NCBI GenBank assembly: GCA_003640645.1
Contig: QGHH01000002.1
Coordinates: 24,180 to 88,179, forward strand
From: Fredinandcohnia aciditolerans
Lineage (GTDB): Bacteria; Bacillota; Bacilli; Bacillales; Bacillaceae_L
DNA: 64,000 nucleotides
Direction of reading: 5' to 3'
Position numbers and translations under genes: made by a program
Notes under the pieces: model-generated
Told to the model about the DNA's origin: nothing
The model's input: only the letters and a program-made list of their open reading frames with translations
Databases searched by the model: none
Shown: positions 51,553 through 60,070 of the stretch, one piece after another
Position numbering within the stretch: position 1 is the first letter of the stretch
Layout of the letters: the number at the start of each line of letters is the position of its first letter

Positions 51553-52703
51553 CATGTAAGATGTTAATAGTGGATGATGAGCCTATTATTTCTCGCGGGT
51601 TGCAGCAAACGATTCCTTGGGAAACCATCAGTGTGGAAGTGGTTGATACAGCACACGATGGTGAAGATGCCATTCAGAAAGTAATCCAACATGGAAACAT
51701 TGATATTGTGATTACCGATGTCAGGATGCCGAAGATGGATGGCTTGCAACTTGCAACCTATCTACATGAACACTTCCCACATATTCGTATCATTATCATT
51801 AGCGGATACGATGAGTTTGCGTATGCACAAAAAGCAATTCAGGTCGGTGTGAAAGATTATTTGTTAAAACCGGTTGATATTGATGAGCTTGTCGAAGTGG
51901 TAAACCAAATCAAAAATAAAATCAAATTAGAACAAAAGAGGCAAAAGGAACAATACGAAGCTGAATTGCAGAATGCTATGATTCAGCAGCTATCTGATCT
52001 GCAAGGGGACAATCCTACTCAACTGGAAAGGTATGTGCACATACCTATTTTTCCATTTGTCAGTATGCAACAGCAATATACCGAAAAAGTAGCAAACCTC
52101 TCTTCTGAAGAGATTCGGTCTTTTAAAAATGAGTGGAAGAAAACAATTGAGCATGGGTTACAAGAGTATGGACTCAACTCTATCTCATTTTTTACAGAGG
52201 AGAATATTTTACTTACCTGCATTCTTGGAGAGGAACCCTATTCAAAAGAAATTCACAGTGAATCTTTTGAGCTACTGTTTGTTTGGAATGATCAATCTAT
52301 TTCAATTGGGGAATTGAAGGGAGTTTATGCAAGACTTGTAGAACAGACAAAGAATTTACTTTTAAAAGGTCTGGACAAACAAGATATGCTAATCGATCAA
52401 GCGAAGAACTATATTAGGGATTACTACCGGACGAATATTAAGGTTCACGAAGTAGCGGATGTCATTAATATTACTCCGAACTACTTTAGCTCCTTATTTA
52501 AGCAAAAAACGGGCGTTAACTTTAATGAATATGTAAACCAGTTACGAGTAGAAGAAGCAAAGGTGTTACTTGCGGAAACACCGTTTAAAGTGAATGAGAT
52601 ATCGGAACAAGTAGGATTTCACGAATACAAGTATTTTGTTGCCGTGTTCAAAAAGGTGACAGGAATGACTCCGACAGACTACCGGAAATTTGTGAAATTG
52701 TAA
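51549..52703 (+). CDS. YesN-type AraC response regulator
   Basis: This 384-residue protein has a receiver domain with phospho-Asp57 (VITDVRMPKMDG) and the conserved Lys in LLKPVD, then a variable middle part. The C-terminus has two AraC-type helix-turn-helix units (VADVINITPNYFSSLFKQKTG ... ISEQVGFHEYKYFVAVFKKVTGMTP). It is coupled by ATGA overlap to the YesM-type kinase. It most likely activates the ABC genes at 46665 and perhaps the glycosidase genes downstream. Confidence 0.92.
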   Translation: MTCKMLIVDDEPIISRGLQQTIPWETISVEVVDTAHDGEDAIQKVIQHGNIDIVITDVRMPKMDGLQLATYLHEHFPHIRIIIISGYDEFAYAQKAIQVGVKDYLLKPVDIDELVEVVNQIKNKIKLEQKRQKEQYEAELQNAMIQQLSDLQGDNPTQLERYVHIPIFPFVSMQQQYTEKVANLSSEEIRSFKNEWKKTIEHGLQEYGLNSISFFTEENILLTCILGEEPYSKEIHSESFELLFVWNDQSISIGELKGVYARLVEQTKNLLLKGLDKQDMLIDQAKNYIRDYYRTNIKVHEVADVINITPNYFSSLFKQKTGVNFNEYVNQLRVEEAKVLLAETPFKVNEISEQVGFHEYKYFVAVFKKVTGMTPTDYRKFVKL

Positions 52704-52890
52704 CTTTATTCAGTCGGGGGTCAAACTCCGACTGAATAAAGTTAAAGCCTCCGGCGGATGCCACGATTTTTCAAAGGAACTTTTCGAGCAGTAAGTTCAA
52801 AGACTAAAAACGCCACATCCTGTGGCAACGTCTTTATGACCCACTTCCTGTGGGCCTAAAATCGGGCGCAAATACGCCAAGGCGCATTTG
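52702..52890. repeat. Hairpin-rich intergenic element
   Basis: At least three stems lie in tandem. AACTTTATTCAGTCGG (52702-52717) pairs with CCGACTGAATAAAGTT (52728-52743). AAAGAC...GTCTTT encloses GCCACATCCTGTGGC (about 52799-52837). CCCACTTCCTGTGGG follows at about 52840. The first may terminate the YesN transcript, though it lacks a T-run. The second and third look like parts of a mobile or repeated palindromic element. Confidence 0.6.
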
Positions 52891-52922
52891 ATAAATGAAC
52901 AAAACATGGGGAGAGATGAGAA

Positions 52923-54362
52923 ATGGAAAAACAAACAATGAGGCTACCGGAGGACTTTATCATTGGAGCTGCAGCTTCAGCTTGGCAAACAGAAGGCTGG
53001 ACGGGGAAAAAGGATTTCCAAGATTCTTACCTAGACCTATGGTATAAAAACAATAAAAATGTATGGCATAACGGCTATGGCCCAGCGGTTGCAACTGATT
53101 TTTACAATCGATATAAAGAAGATGTTGGCTTTATGAAGGAGATTGGACTCACTCATTACCGTACCTCCATTAACTGGTCACGCTTCTTAACAGATTATGA
53201 GAATGCGATCGTGGATGAAGAATATGCAAGCTATATTGGAAATGTGATAGATGAACTGATTGCGAATGGTGTTGAGCCGATGATTTGCCTTGAACACTAT
53301 GAGCAACCAGCATACTTATTTGAAAAATACGGCGGTTGGGGCTCTAAGCATGTTGTAGAATTATTTGTTAAATATGCTGAAAAAGTGTTTGAACGCTATG
53401 GCGACCGTGTGAAGCATTGGTTTGTTTTCAATGAGCCTGTTGTTGTTCAAACGCGTGTCTATTTAGATTCCATCCGTTGGCCATTTGAACAAAATACAAA
53501 AAAATGGATGCAATGGAACTATAACAAAGGTCTTGCTACTGCGAAGGTTGTTAAGTTGTTCAAAGAAATGGGCTTAAAAGAAAAAACAGGTGCCAAAATT
53601 GGATCTATCCTAAATCCAGAGGTTACCTATGCTCGTTCATCCTCAGAACATGACAAAAAAGCGGAAAGAATTTATGATTTATTTTTCAATCGCGTCTTCT
53701 TAGATCCTGCGATTAAAGGGGAGTACCCTCAAGAATTATTTGAATTAATGGAAAAACATGATATTACGTTCGAACATACAGCAGAAGAGCTTCAGTTGAT
53801 CAAGGAAAATACGGTTGATTATGTGGGTATTAACTTATATTTCCCACACCGTGTAAAAGCTCGTACATCTGCGTGGAATGAAGACACACCATTCCATCCA
53901 GAATATTACTACGAAAAACATGAGCTTGCTGGTAAGAAAATGAATCCTTACCGCGGCTGGGAAATCTACCCGCAAATCATGTTTGACATGGCCATGAGAA
54001 TGAAGGAAGAGTACGGAAACATCGAATGGTTCATTGCTGAAAATGGTATGGGTGTTGAAAATGAAGGAAGATTCAAGAATGAAGAGAACATCATTCAAGA
54101 CGATTACCGAATTGAGTTCATTAGCGAGCACTTGAAATGGCTATTAAAAGCTGTTGAACAAGGCTCAAATTGTAAAGGATACATGCTTTGGGCATTCACT
54201 GACAATGTATCACCAATGAACGCATTCAAGAATCGCTATGGACTTGTGTCCATTGATCTAGAAAATAACCGAAATCGTTCACTTAAGAAGTCTGCGTACT
54301 GGTACAAGCAACTCATCGAAACCAAAGAGTTCGAAGTGGAGAATGACGAACTCTATAAATAA
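52923..54362 (+). CDS. GH1 family glycosidase
   Basis: This 479-residue cytosolic enzyme has GH1 signatures FIIGAAASAWQTEG at the start, the acid/base Glu171 in FVFNEP and the nucleophile Glu373 in IAENGMG. The family includes beta-glucosidases, beta-mannosidases and 6-phospho forms. The C-terminal KNRYG.V resembles the KKRYG of 6-phospho enzymes, but the preceding Ser pattern is shifted and no PTS genes are in the window. A non-phosphorylated beta-glycoside is therefore slightly favoured. GGGGAGAG precedes the ATG. Confidence 0.9.
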   Translation: MEKQTMRLPEDFIIGAAASAWQTEGWTGKKDFQDSYLDLWYKNNKNVWHNGYGPAVATDFYNRYKEDVGFMKEIGLTHYRTSINWSRFLTDYENAIVDEEYASYIGNVIDELIANGVEPMICLEHYEQPAYLFEKYGGWGSKHVVELFVKYAEKVFERYGDRVKHWFVFNEPVVVQTRVYLDSIRWPFEQNTKKWMQWNYNKGLATAKVVKLFKEMGLKEKTGAKIGSILNPEVTYARSSSEHDKKAERIYDLFFNRVFLDPAIKGEYPQELFELMEKHDITFEHTAEELQLIKENTVDYVGINLYFPHRVKARTSAWNEDTPFHPEYYYEKHELAGKKMNPYRGWEIYPQIMFDMAMRMKEEYGNIEWFIAENGMGVENEGRFKNEENIIQDDYRIEFISEHLKWLLKAVEQGSNCKGYMLWAFTDNVSPMNAFKNRYGLVSIDLENNRNRSLKKSAYWYKQLIETKEFEVENDELYK

Positions 54363-54378
54363 GCTAAAAAGCACTGTC

Positions 54379-54411
54379 AGACCCTTGAAATCGATGAGAT
54401 TCCAAGGGTCT
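54379..54411 (+). other. Intercistronic hairpin
   Basis: AGACCCTTG and CCAAGGGTCT with inner AATC/GATT pairing form a stem between the GH1 and ROK genes. It lacks a T-run, so it is probably an mRNA processing or stability element. Confidence 0.65.
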
Positions 54412-54441
54412 AGTCCTATCCTAACAAACGAGGGAAACAAC

Positions 54442-55332
54442 ATGAGAAAATACATTGCCTTTGATATTGGTGGAACCTATGTGAAATGCGGAATTGTCGA
54501 TGAGGATGCGCAGATCCTTCACTCATCGAAGGAGAGAACACCTAAAACTCTCGATGGTTTACTAGATTTACTCGAGACCTATAGCAAAACATGTTCAGAT
54601 GCTGAAGGAGTTGCGATAAGCAGCTGTGGTGCGGTTTCGCATGAAGGGGTGGTATATGGCTCGAGCGCGCTCCCTTATATCCATGGTCCCAATATCAAGA
54701 AACTCGTATCAGAACGTACAAACCTTCCTGTATTTCACGAAAATGATGCCAACTGTGCCGGTTATGCAGAGGTCTGGAAGGGTGGAGCGAAGGGAAAAAA
54801 AGACGTGATGGTCATGGTCATCGGAACTGGAATTGGAGGTTCTATTTTTAAAGATGGTCATCTCCATAAAGGCGCAAACCTTCATGGTGGCGAGTTTGGA
54901 TACATGTTACTTAACACCAATTTTTCCGATAGTAATGATGTATGGGCTCGAACCGCATCGACTAAAGCACTGGTGCGGAAGGTGGCCAAAGCCAAACAAT
55001 TGGACCCTGAAGAATTATCAGGCGAAGAGATTTTTGCGATGGCCGATGCTGGAGACAAAGATTGTATGAAAGCCATTGATGAATTTTATCATTTGCTTGC
55101 TGTTGGTATCTATAATCTCCACTATATCTATGACCCTGAAATCATCTTAATTGGTGGCGGCATTAGTGCTAGAGAAGACTTGATTACAAATGTCAATAAA
55201 AAACTAGATGCTATTATTTCAGCCATTGACCTTGCGAAGATTAAACCTACAATTGCGACCTGTGAACTTCGTCAACATGCCAATTTATTAGGGGCAGTCT
55301 ATGGATTATTGAAGCAACAAAATCACATATAA
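54442..55332 (+). CDS. ROK-family sugar kinase (BglK-like)
   Basis: This protein is about 296 residues. It has ROK motifs FDIGGTYVKCGIVD, HENDANCAGYAEVW, VIGTGIGGSIFKDG, HGGEFGYML and IILIGGGISAR. It differs clearly from the two GmuE-like ROK kinases in this window and lacks their zinc-site CxHxxC spacing. The closest described types are beta-glucoside kinase and glucokinase-like ROK proteins. The ATG at 54442 follows GAGGGA; the longer frame from 54343 would run into the GH1 gene. The substrate could be mannose, glucose or a disaccharide. Confidence 0.85.
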   Translation: MRKYIAFDIGGTYVKCGIVDEDAQILHSSKERTPKTLDGLLDLLETYSKTCSDAEGVAISSCGAVSHEGVVYGSSALPYIHGPNIKKLVSERTNLPVFHENDANCAGYAEVWKGGAKGKKDVMVMVIGTGIGGSIFKDGHLHKGANLHGGEFGYMLLNTNFSDSNDVWARTASTKALVRKVAKAKQLDPEELSGEEIFAMADAGDKDCMKAIDEFYHLLAVGIYNLHYIYDPEIILIGGGISAREDLITNVNKKLDAIISAIDLAKIKPTIATCELRQHANLLGAVYGLLKQQNHI

Positions 55333-55409
55333 ATACCAATTACAGGACATTAGCTTAAAAAGTAATAGATAAATAACAGTTACCAAGGCAACAGAAGAGA
55401 GGGAATCAC

Positions 55410-57797
55410 ATGATTAGAGCAACAGATAACAATGAATCGTATGAATTAACAAGTCCTACGAGTATGCCAAAGGCTTCTGGCTTTTTATGGAACAATAAGA
55501 TGATGATTCATGTCAATTGTCGTGGCTATGCCGTTTCGCAATTTATGCAACCAGAACCTGCTAAATACTCATATGCACCCAATTTGGAAGCAAAGACATT
55601 TATGCAGCCAGAACAACCTTACTATGCTCATCATCCTGGTCGTTTTGTTTTTATAAAGGATGAAGAAAATGGCGATACGTTTTCTGCACCTTATGAACCT
55701 ATGCGTATCCTTCCTGATCAGTATTCATTTAAGGTAGGAAAGAAGAATATTGTTTGGAAGGTTCAACGAAATGATATTTTGATTGAAATGACCTTGAGTT
55801 TACCAAAAGATGAAGCGATGGAGCTTTGGCGTGTGAAAGTGACAAATCTTTCATCCAAGAAACGAAAACTAAGCATCTATCCTTATTTCTCAGTTGGGTA
55901 TATGTCATGGATGAATCAATCAGGTGAATATAACGAAGCATTACAAGGGATTATTTGTTCCTCCATTACGCCTTATCAGAAATACCAAGATTATGATAAG
56001 ATCAAATATTTTAAGGATAAAACGTTTTTAGTAGCCGATCAAAAGCCTTTCTCTTGGGAAGTCAATCAGGAGGCATTTGAAGGTGAAGGTGGTATCACAT
56101 CTCCAACAGCCATCCAACAAGACGAACTCTCAAGAGGAGATGCACGTTATGAAATGCCGACTGCAGTGCTTCAGTACAAGCAGGAACTAGATGCTGGAGA
56201 GGAAAGAGAATATCGTTTCCTATTTGGAGCAGCCAGAACAGACGAGGACATTTTAACGATCCGTCAAAAATATTTCGAAACAAAATCGGAAAACGGTTTA
56301 GATGGATTTAAAATGGCTGAGGAAGAATATGCAGAATATATTGCGGACGGTAAAGGCATTCTTCAAATCAAGACACCGGATGCACACTTAGATAATTTCG
56401 TGAATCACTGGCTTCCACGTCAAATGTACTACCATGGTATAACAAATCGCCTTTCGACAGATCCTCAAACACGTAATTATCTTCAGGATAATATGGGGAT
56501 GAGTTATATTAAGCCACAGATGACAAGAAATGCGTTTCTAGTAGCATTAAGTCAGCAGAAGGAAACTGGTGCAATGCCTGATGGAATCATTTTGCATCCC
56601 GATGCAGAATTAAAATATATCAACCAAGTACCACATACAGACCATTGTGTTTGGTTACCAATTTGCTTAAGTGCCTATTTAGATGAAACAAATGATTATA
56701 GCATTTTAGAAGAAGTTGTTCCTTTTGAAGGCGGAAACAAAACGGCAACTGTCTTTGAACATATTCATTTAGCTATGCAATGGCTGATCCGTGATCGCGA
56801 TGAGCGGGGGCTTAACTATATTAATCAAGGCGACTGGTGTGACCCTATGAATATGGTGGGGTATAAAGGGAAAGGTGTTTCTGGTTGGCTAACAACCGCT
56901 TCTGCATACGCATTTGCCATTTGGGCTGAAATTTGTGAAACCGCAGGGCACAATGAGCTCAGCAAGGAATATCGCCTAGAAGCAGGAAACACAAACGAAG
57001 TGATTAATAAGTATCTCTGGGATGGAGAATGGTACGCACGCGGTATCACCGATGATAATGTGATCTTTGGGATTAGCAAAGATAAGGAAGGTAGGATCTT
57101 TTTAAATTCACAAGGTTGGGCACTATTAAGTGGAGCAGCTGATGAAGCAAAAAAACAGAAACTACTACAAGCTGTCATTGACCAGCTGGAGTCTCCTTAT
57201 GGAGTTGAAATGCTCGGTCCAGCTTACACTGCGATGCGTGAGGATGTAGGTCGGGTCACTCAAAAACATCCAGGTTCAGCAGAAAATGGATCTGTCTATA
57301 ATCATGCAGCAATTTTCTATATCTATGCACTATACCACGCAGGGGAGTCAGAGAATGCATTCCGTTTACTTCGAAAAATGATTCCTGGCCCTGACATGAA
57401 TGACGTGATTCAACGTGGACAATTACCTGTGTTCATTCCGAACTATTATCGTGGTGCATATCGACAATTCCCACGTACGGCAGGTCGCTCTAGCCATTTA
57501 TTTAATACGGGAACAGTATCTTGGGTATATCGTTCTATCATTGATGGATTGTTTGGAATAAAAGGAACAAAAGAAGGACTACGTATCAATCCTCAGCTCC
57601 CTTCAAGCTGGAATGAAGCTTCTGTTACACGTACTTTTAGAGGGGCAGAACTCCATATTGAAATGAAGCGAGACGAAAATGTAAGAATGGTAGAAGTATA
57701 TGTAAATGGTCAGCATATTGAAGATGGTATCCTAAAGGACATCAAGTCTGGTGAACAATTGAATGTACTTGTTAAACTGCCAGTGTTGGATAAATAA
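55410..57797 (+). CDS. GH94-type glycoside phosphorylase
   Basis: This 795-residue cytosolic enzyme has an N-terminal beta-sandwich (ELWRVKVTNLSSKKRKLSIYPYF), a helical linker and an (alpha/alpha)6 barrel. The loop GDWCDP (Asp475 and Asp478) lies where GH94 enzymes have GDWND with the catalytic Asp. Conserved ends NGSVYNHAAIFYIYALYHAG, YRGAYRQFPRTAGRSSHLFNTGT and WVYRSIIDGLFGI also fit. GH94 members cut cellobiose, chitobiose, cellodextrins or related beta-glucosides with phosphate. The specificity here is open: Cys in place of Asn in the motif and the mannoside context could mean a different sugar. AGAGGG precedes the ATG. Confidence 0.85.
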   Translation: MIRATDNNESYELTSPTSMPKASGFLWNNKMMIHVNCRGYAVSQFMQPEPAKYSYAPNLEAKTFMQPEQPYYAHHPGRFVFIKDEENGDTFSAPYEPMRILPDQYSFKVGKKNIVWKVQRNDILIEMTLSLPKDEAMELWRVKVTNLSSKKRKLSIYPYFSVGYMSWMNQSGEYNEALQGIICSSITPYQKYQDYDKIKYFKDKTFLVADQKPFSWEVNQEAFEGEGGITSPTAIQQDELSRGDARYEMPTAVLQYKQELDAGEEREYRFLFGAARTDEDILTIRQKYFETKSENGLDGFKMAEEEYAEYIADGKGILQIKTPDAHLDNFVNHWLPRQMYYHGITNRLSTDPQTRNYLQDNMGMSYIKPQMTRNAFLVALSQQKETGAMPDGIILHPDAELKYINQVPHTDHCVWLPICLSAYLDETNDYSILEEVVPFEGGNKTATVFEHIHLAMQWLIRDRDERGLNYINQGDWCDPMNMVGYKGKGVSGWLTTASAYAFAIWAEICETAGHNELSKEYRLEAGNTNEVINKYLWDGEWYARGITDDNVIFGISKDKEGRIFLNSQGWALLSGAADEAKKQKLLQAVIDQLESPYGVEMLGPAYTAMREDVGRVTQKHPGSAENGSVYNHAAIFYIYALYHAGESENAFRLLRKMIPGPDMNDVIQRGQLPVFIPNYYRGAYRQFPRTAGRSSHLFNTGTVSWVYRSIIDGLFGIKGTKEGLRINPQLPSSWNEASVTRTFRGAELHIEMKRDENVRMVEVYVNGQHIEDGILKDIKSGEQLNVLVKLPVLDK

Positions 57798-57860
57798 TGG
57801 GATTAAATTTAGTTGTTATTTTTACAAGCTAAAAGAATAATAATGGATTGAAAAATAGTA

Positions 57861-57908
57861 GTGCAGAGTTTAGAACGTAAATGTTCTAGACTCTGCACTT
57901 GTTTTTTA
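57861..57908 (+). terminator. Terminator after GH94 gene
   Basis: GTGCAGAGTTTAGAAC (57861-57876) pairs perfectly with GTTCTAGACTCTGCAC (57883-57898), then TTGTTTTTT. Confidence 0.95.
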
Positions 57909-58063
57909 TACAAAGAAGGACTTGCAAGCCATCAAATTATTATCTAGTGTTAGTGTATTGGAAAAATATTGTGGGGGAAAGGATGCATTTAATGCCTCCT
58001 TTTTACACGAAGTATCCCCTTTACTGTACATAGCAAATTAAAGTAGAAAGAAGGTTGGATATT

Positions 58064-58942
58064 ATGTTAATTGGCGGGATTGAAGCCGGCGGAACAAAAT
58101 TCGTTTGTGGAAGCGGGAATGAACACGGAGAAATCATCGAAAGAGTGACGTTCCCAACAACAACACCAGAAGAAACAATGGCAAAAGTTTTTGCTTTCTT
58201 TCGTGATAAAGAGGTCGAGGCGATTGGGATTGGCTCTTTTGGTCCAATCGATGTAGATAAGGCAAGCGAAACGTACGGATATATTACCCAAACACCAAAG
58301 GTAAAGTGGAAAAATTATAATATCGTAGGTGAACTGAAAAAACAATTTGATGTACCCATCGGTTTCCATACTGATGTAACCGCAGCAGCATTAGCTGAAT
58401 CGACTTGGGGTGCTGCGAAAGGCGTTGACAGTTGTATGTATATGACGGTTGGAACAGGAATCGGCGTCGGTGCTGTCATCCATGGTAAGCCATTCCAAGG
58501 ACTAACCCATCCTGAAATGGGCCATATCTTGGTGAAACGTCAACCGAATGATACGTTTGAAGGATTCTGTCCGTATCATGGGGACTGTCTAGAAGGTCTC
58601 GCAGCGGGACCAGCCCTTGAAAAAAGATGGAACAAAAAAGGCCAAGAGCTAACTGACCAACCAGAAGTATGGGACATGGAAGCCTATTATTTAGCGCAAG
58701 CATTAATGAATTATATTTTAGTCCTATCTCCGAAAAAAATCGTAGTCGGTGGAGGCGTGATGAAGCAAGAGCACTTACTTCCACTTGTGCGTAAACAAGT
58801 ACTAGAATTGCTTAATGGTTACATTGCCGTTCCAGAAATAACTCCAGAAAATATAGACGACTACATTGTTTTACCTAGTCTCGGGGATAACGCTGGATTG
58901 GCTGGTGCGATTGCGCTGGGAGCGGGTTCGATGTCACAGTGA
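58064..58942 (+). CDS. ROK-family fructokinase/mannokinase (GmuE-like), copy 2
   Basis: This protein is about 292 residues and nearly the same as the product at 44780, with around two dozen substitutions spread over the length and a different C-terminal tail (AGSMSQ instead of VDGR). All motifs are kept: GGIEAGGTKFVCG, VGTGIGVGAVI and CPYHGDCLEG. The ribosome binding region (GAAAGAAGGTTGGAT) is also shared, so the duplication included the leader. It has its own transcript start after the GH94 terminator. The benefit may be gene dose or slightly different sugar preference. Confidence 0.9.
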   Translation: MLIGGIEAGGTKFVCGSGNEHGEIIERVTFPTTTPEETMAKVFAFFRDKEVEAIGIGSFGPIDVDKASETYGYITQTPKVKWKNYNIVGELKKQFDVPIGFHTDVTAAALAESTWGAAKGVDSCMYMTVGTGIGVGAVIHGKPFQGLTHPEMGHILVKRQPNDTFEGFCPYHGDCLEGLAAGPALEKRWNKKGQELTDQPEVWDMEAYYLAQALMNYILVLSPKKIVVGGGVMKQEHLLPLVRKQVLELLNGYIAVPEITPENIDDYIVLPSLGDNAGLAGAIALGAGSMSQ

Positions 58943-59117
58943 CGCCCGGAAGTTTGTCGAAGGTTGATAATGAGTAAGTATAAAATAAAAGGCTGTTATT
59001 GCAACTGAATATCGGAGGAAGGTTGGTTGTTGCACTTGTTTCCAGTAGGAAGGGAGGTGATGATCGTGGAAACAATTCTTGAATTGTGCAGTAGACAACT
59101 TTAACCTCCCCCCAACG

Positions 59118-59185
59118 TGAACTGCACCCTGAATGTTAGACACAAAGTAAGCAATTGTAGGTGCGGTTTTTATATGGCTAAGTAA
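59118..59185 (+). mobile_element. Remnant of an IS3-family left end
   Basis: TGAACTGCACCC, TGTTAGACAC, then AATTGTAGGTGCGGTTTTTAT and ATGGCTAAG closely resemble the left terminal region of IS3-family (IS150 group) elements, in which the first transposase frame begins MAKYSEEF. Here the frame stops after ATG GCT AAG TAA and nothing of the transposase follows. The identification is from memory of such ends and no right end was found. The rest of 58943-59390 holds no supported gene. Confidence 0.5.
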
Positions 59186-59342
59186 AACTCTAGAATAAAA
59201 TAGATGAAGTTATTTGTTATCAGCAATGTTTTTCCTCATATTATATCCCTTAACCCATACCATCACTGCCTTCTCATCCACTCCAATTCCATTATAATAC
59301 TAGAAATAAACCGCTTCTTCTGCGTTTCGTACTCATAAAAGA

Positions 59343-59358
59343 ATATTCTATAGAATAT
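59343..59358. promoter_or_regulatory. Palindrome upstream of the GntR gene
   Basis: ATATTCTATAGAATAT is a perfect 16-base palindrome 33 bases before the GntR start, overlapping an AT-rich promoter region. It is probably the autoregulatory operator. Confidence 0.6.
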
Positions 59359-59390
59359 ATAATATAGAAAACGTGAAGGTAGTGGATTGA

Positions 59391-60056
59391 ATGATCAATC
59401 AAAGGGTAAACCACTTAACATTGGCTGACAAGGTTTATGAGGAAATAAAGAAGGATATTTTAGTACATAAGATTGCTCCTGGGTCTAAGTTAGGTGAAAG
59501 TATGCTTTCTGAAATGTATCAAGTAAGTGCGACTCCAATAAGAGAGGCGTTAAAAAGACTTAGAAGTGATGGCTTTTTGGAGTATCAACCATATGGGGGC
59601 CATGTCCTTAAGCAAATTACACTCAAGGAGATATGTGATATTTATGATGTTAGAAGTTCTCTTGAAATCCTAGCACTACAACAGGCTTTTCCATTTATAA
59701 CAAAAGAAGACTTAATACTTTTAGAACAAAATGCAATGCAAACTGTTGAAAAGATTACAGGGAAAGAAGATGAATTTGTAATATCTTATAATAAGTGGAA
59801 TGACGAGTTTCATCAATTTTTTATAGAGAAGTCAATGAATAGCTGGATCACCAAAACAATGAAGTCAATTAATGATTATTTGTTTTGGATTAGAGTTCCG
59901 TTAACTAAGACGAAAAGGAGTGATCAAAGTCAAAGCGAACACCTTTCCATAATTAATGCACTGAAGAAGGATCAAGTAAATGAGGCTATATCACTGTTGT
60001 CTAACCATATTCGTCGAGTGAAACAGGAGGTAATTGATTTTGAGAAATTAAGATAA
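59391..60056 (+). CDS. GntR/FCD-family transcriptional regulator
   Basis: This 221-residue protein has an N-terminal winged helix (LADKVYEEIKKDILVHKIAPGSKLGESMLSEMYQVSATPIREALKRLRSDGFLEYQPYGG) and a C-terminal helical FCD domain (YDVRSSLEILALQQA ... FHQFFIEKS ... EHLSIINALKKDQVNEAISLLSNHIRR). FCD domains bind organic or sugar acids, often with a metal. The downstream enolase-superfamily gene starts 15 bases later, so this regulator probably controls that pathway and responds to its acid substrate. Confidence 0.92.
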   Translation: MINQRVNHLTLADKVYEEIKKDILVHKIAPGSKLGESMLSEMYQVSATPIREALKRLRSDGFLEYQPYGGHVLKQITLKEICDIYDVRSSLEILALQQAFPFITKEDLILLEQNAMQTVEKITGKEDEFVISYNKWNDEFHQFFIEKSMNSWITKTMKSINDYLFWIRVPLTKTKRSDQSQSEHLSIINALKKDQVNEAISLLSNHIRRVKQEVIDFEKLR

Positions 60057-60070
60057 AAGGAGGAATTGTA

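Noticed and set aside
58933-58947. GTCACAGTGACGCCC shared with 30573-30587
   Set aside because: A few 15-base matches are expected by chance in a window of this size, and the triple repeat at 30584 is absent here. It does supply the stop codon of the ROK gene, but that may be coincidence.
59058-59104. Tiny ORF after GGGAGGTGATGATC near the ROK gene
   Set aside because: The spacing is good, but it codes for only about a dozen residues with no toxin-like membrane segment.
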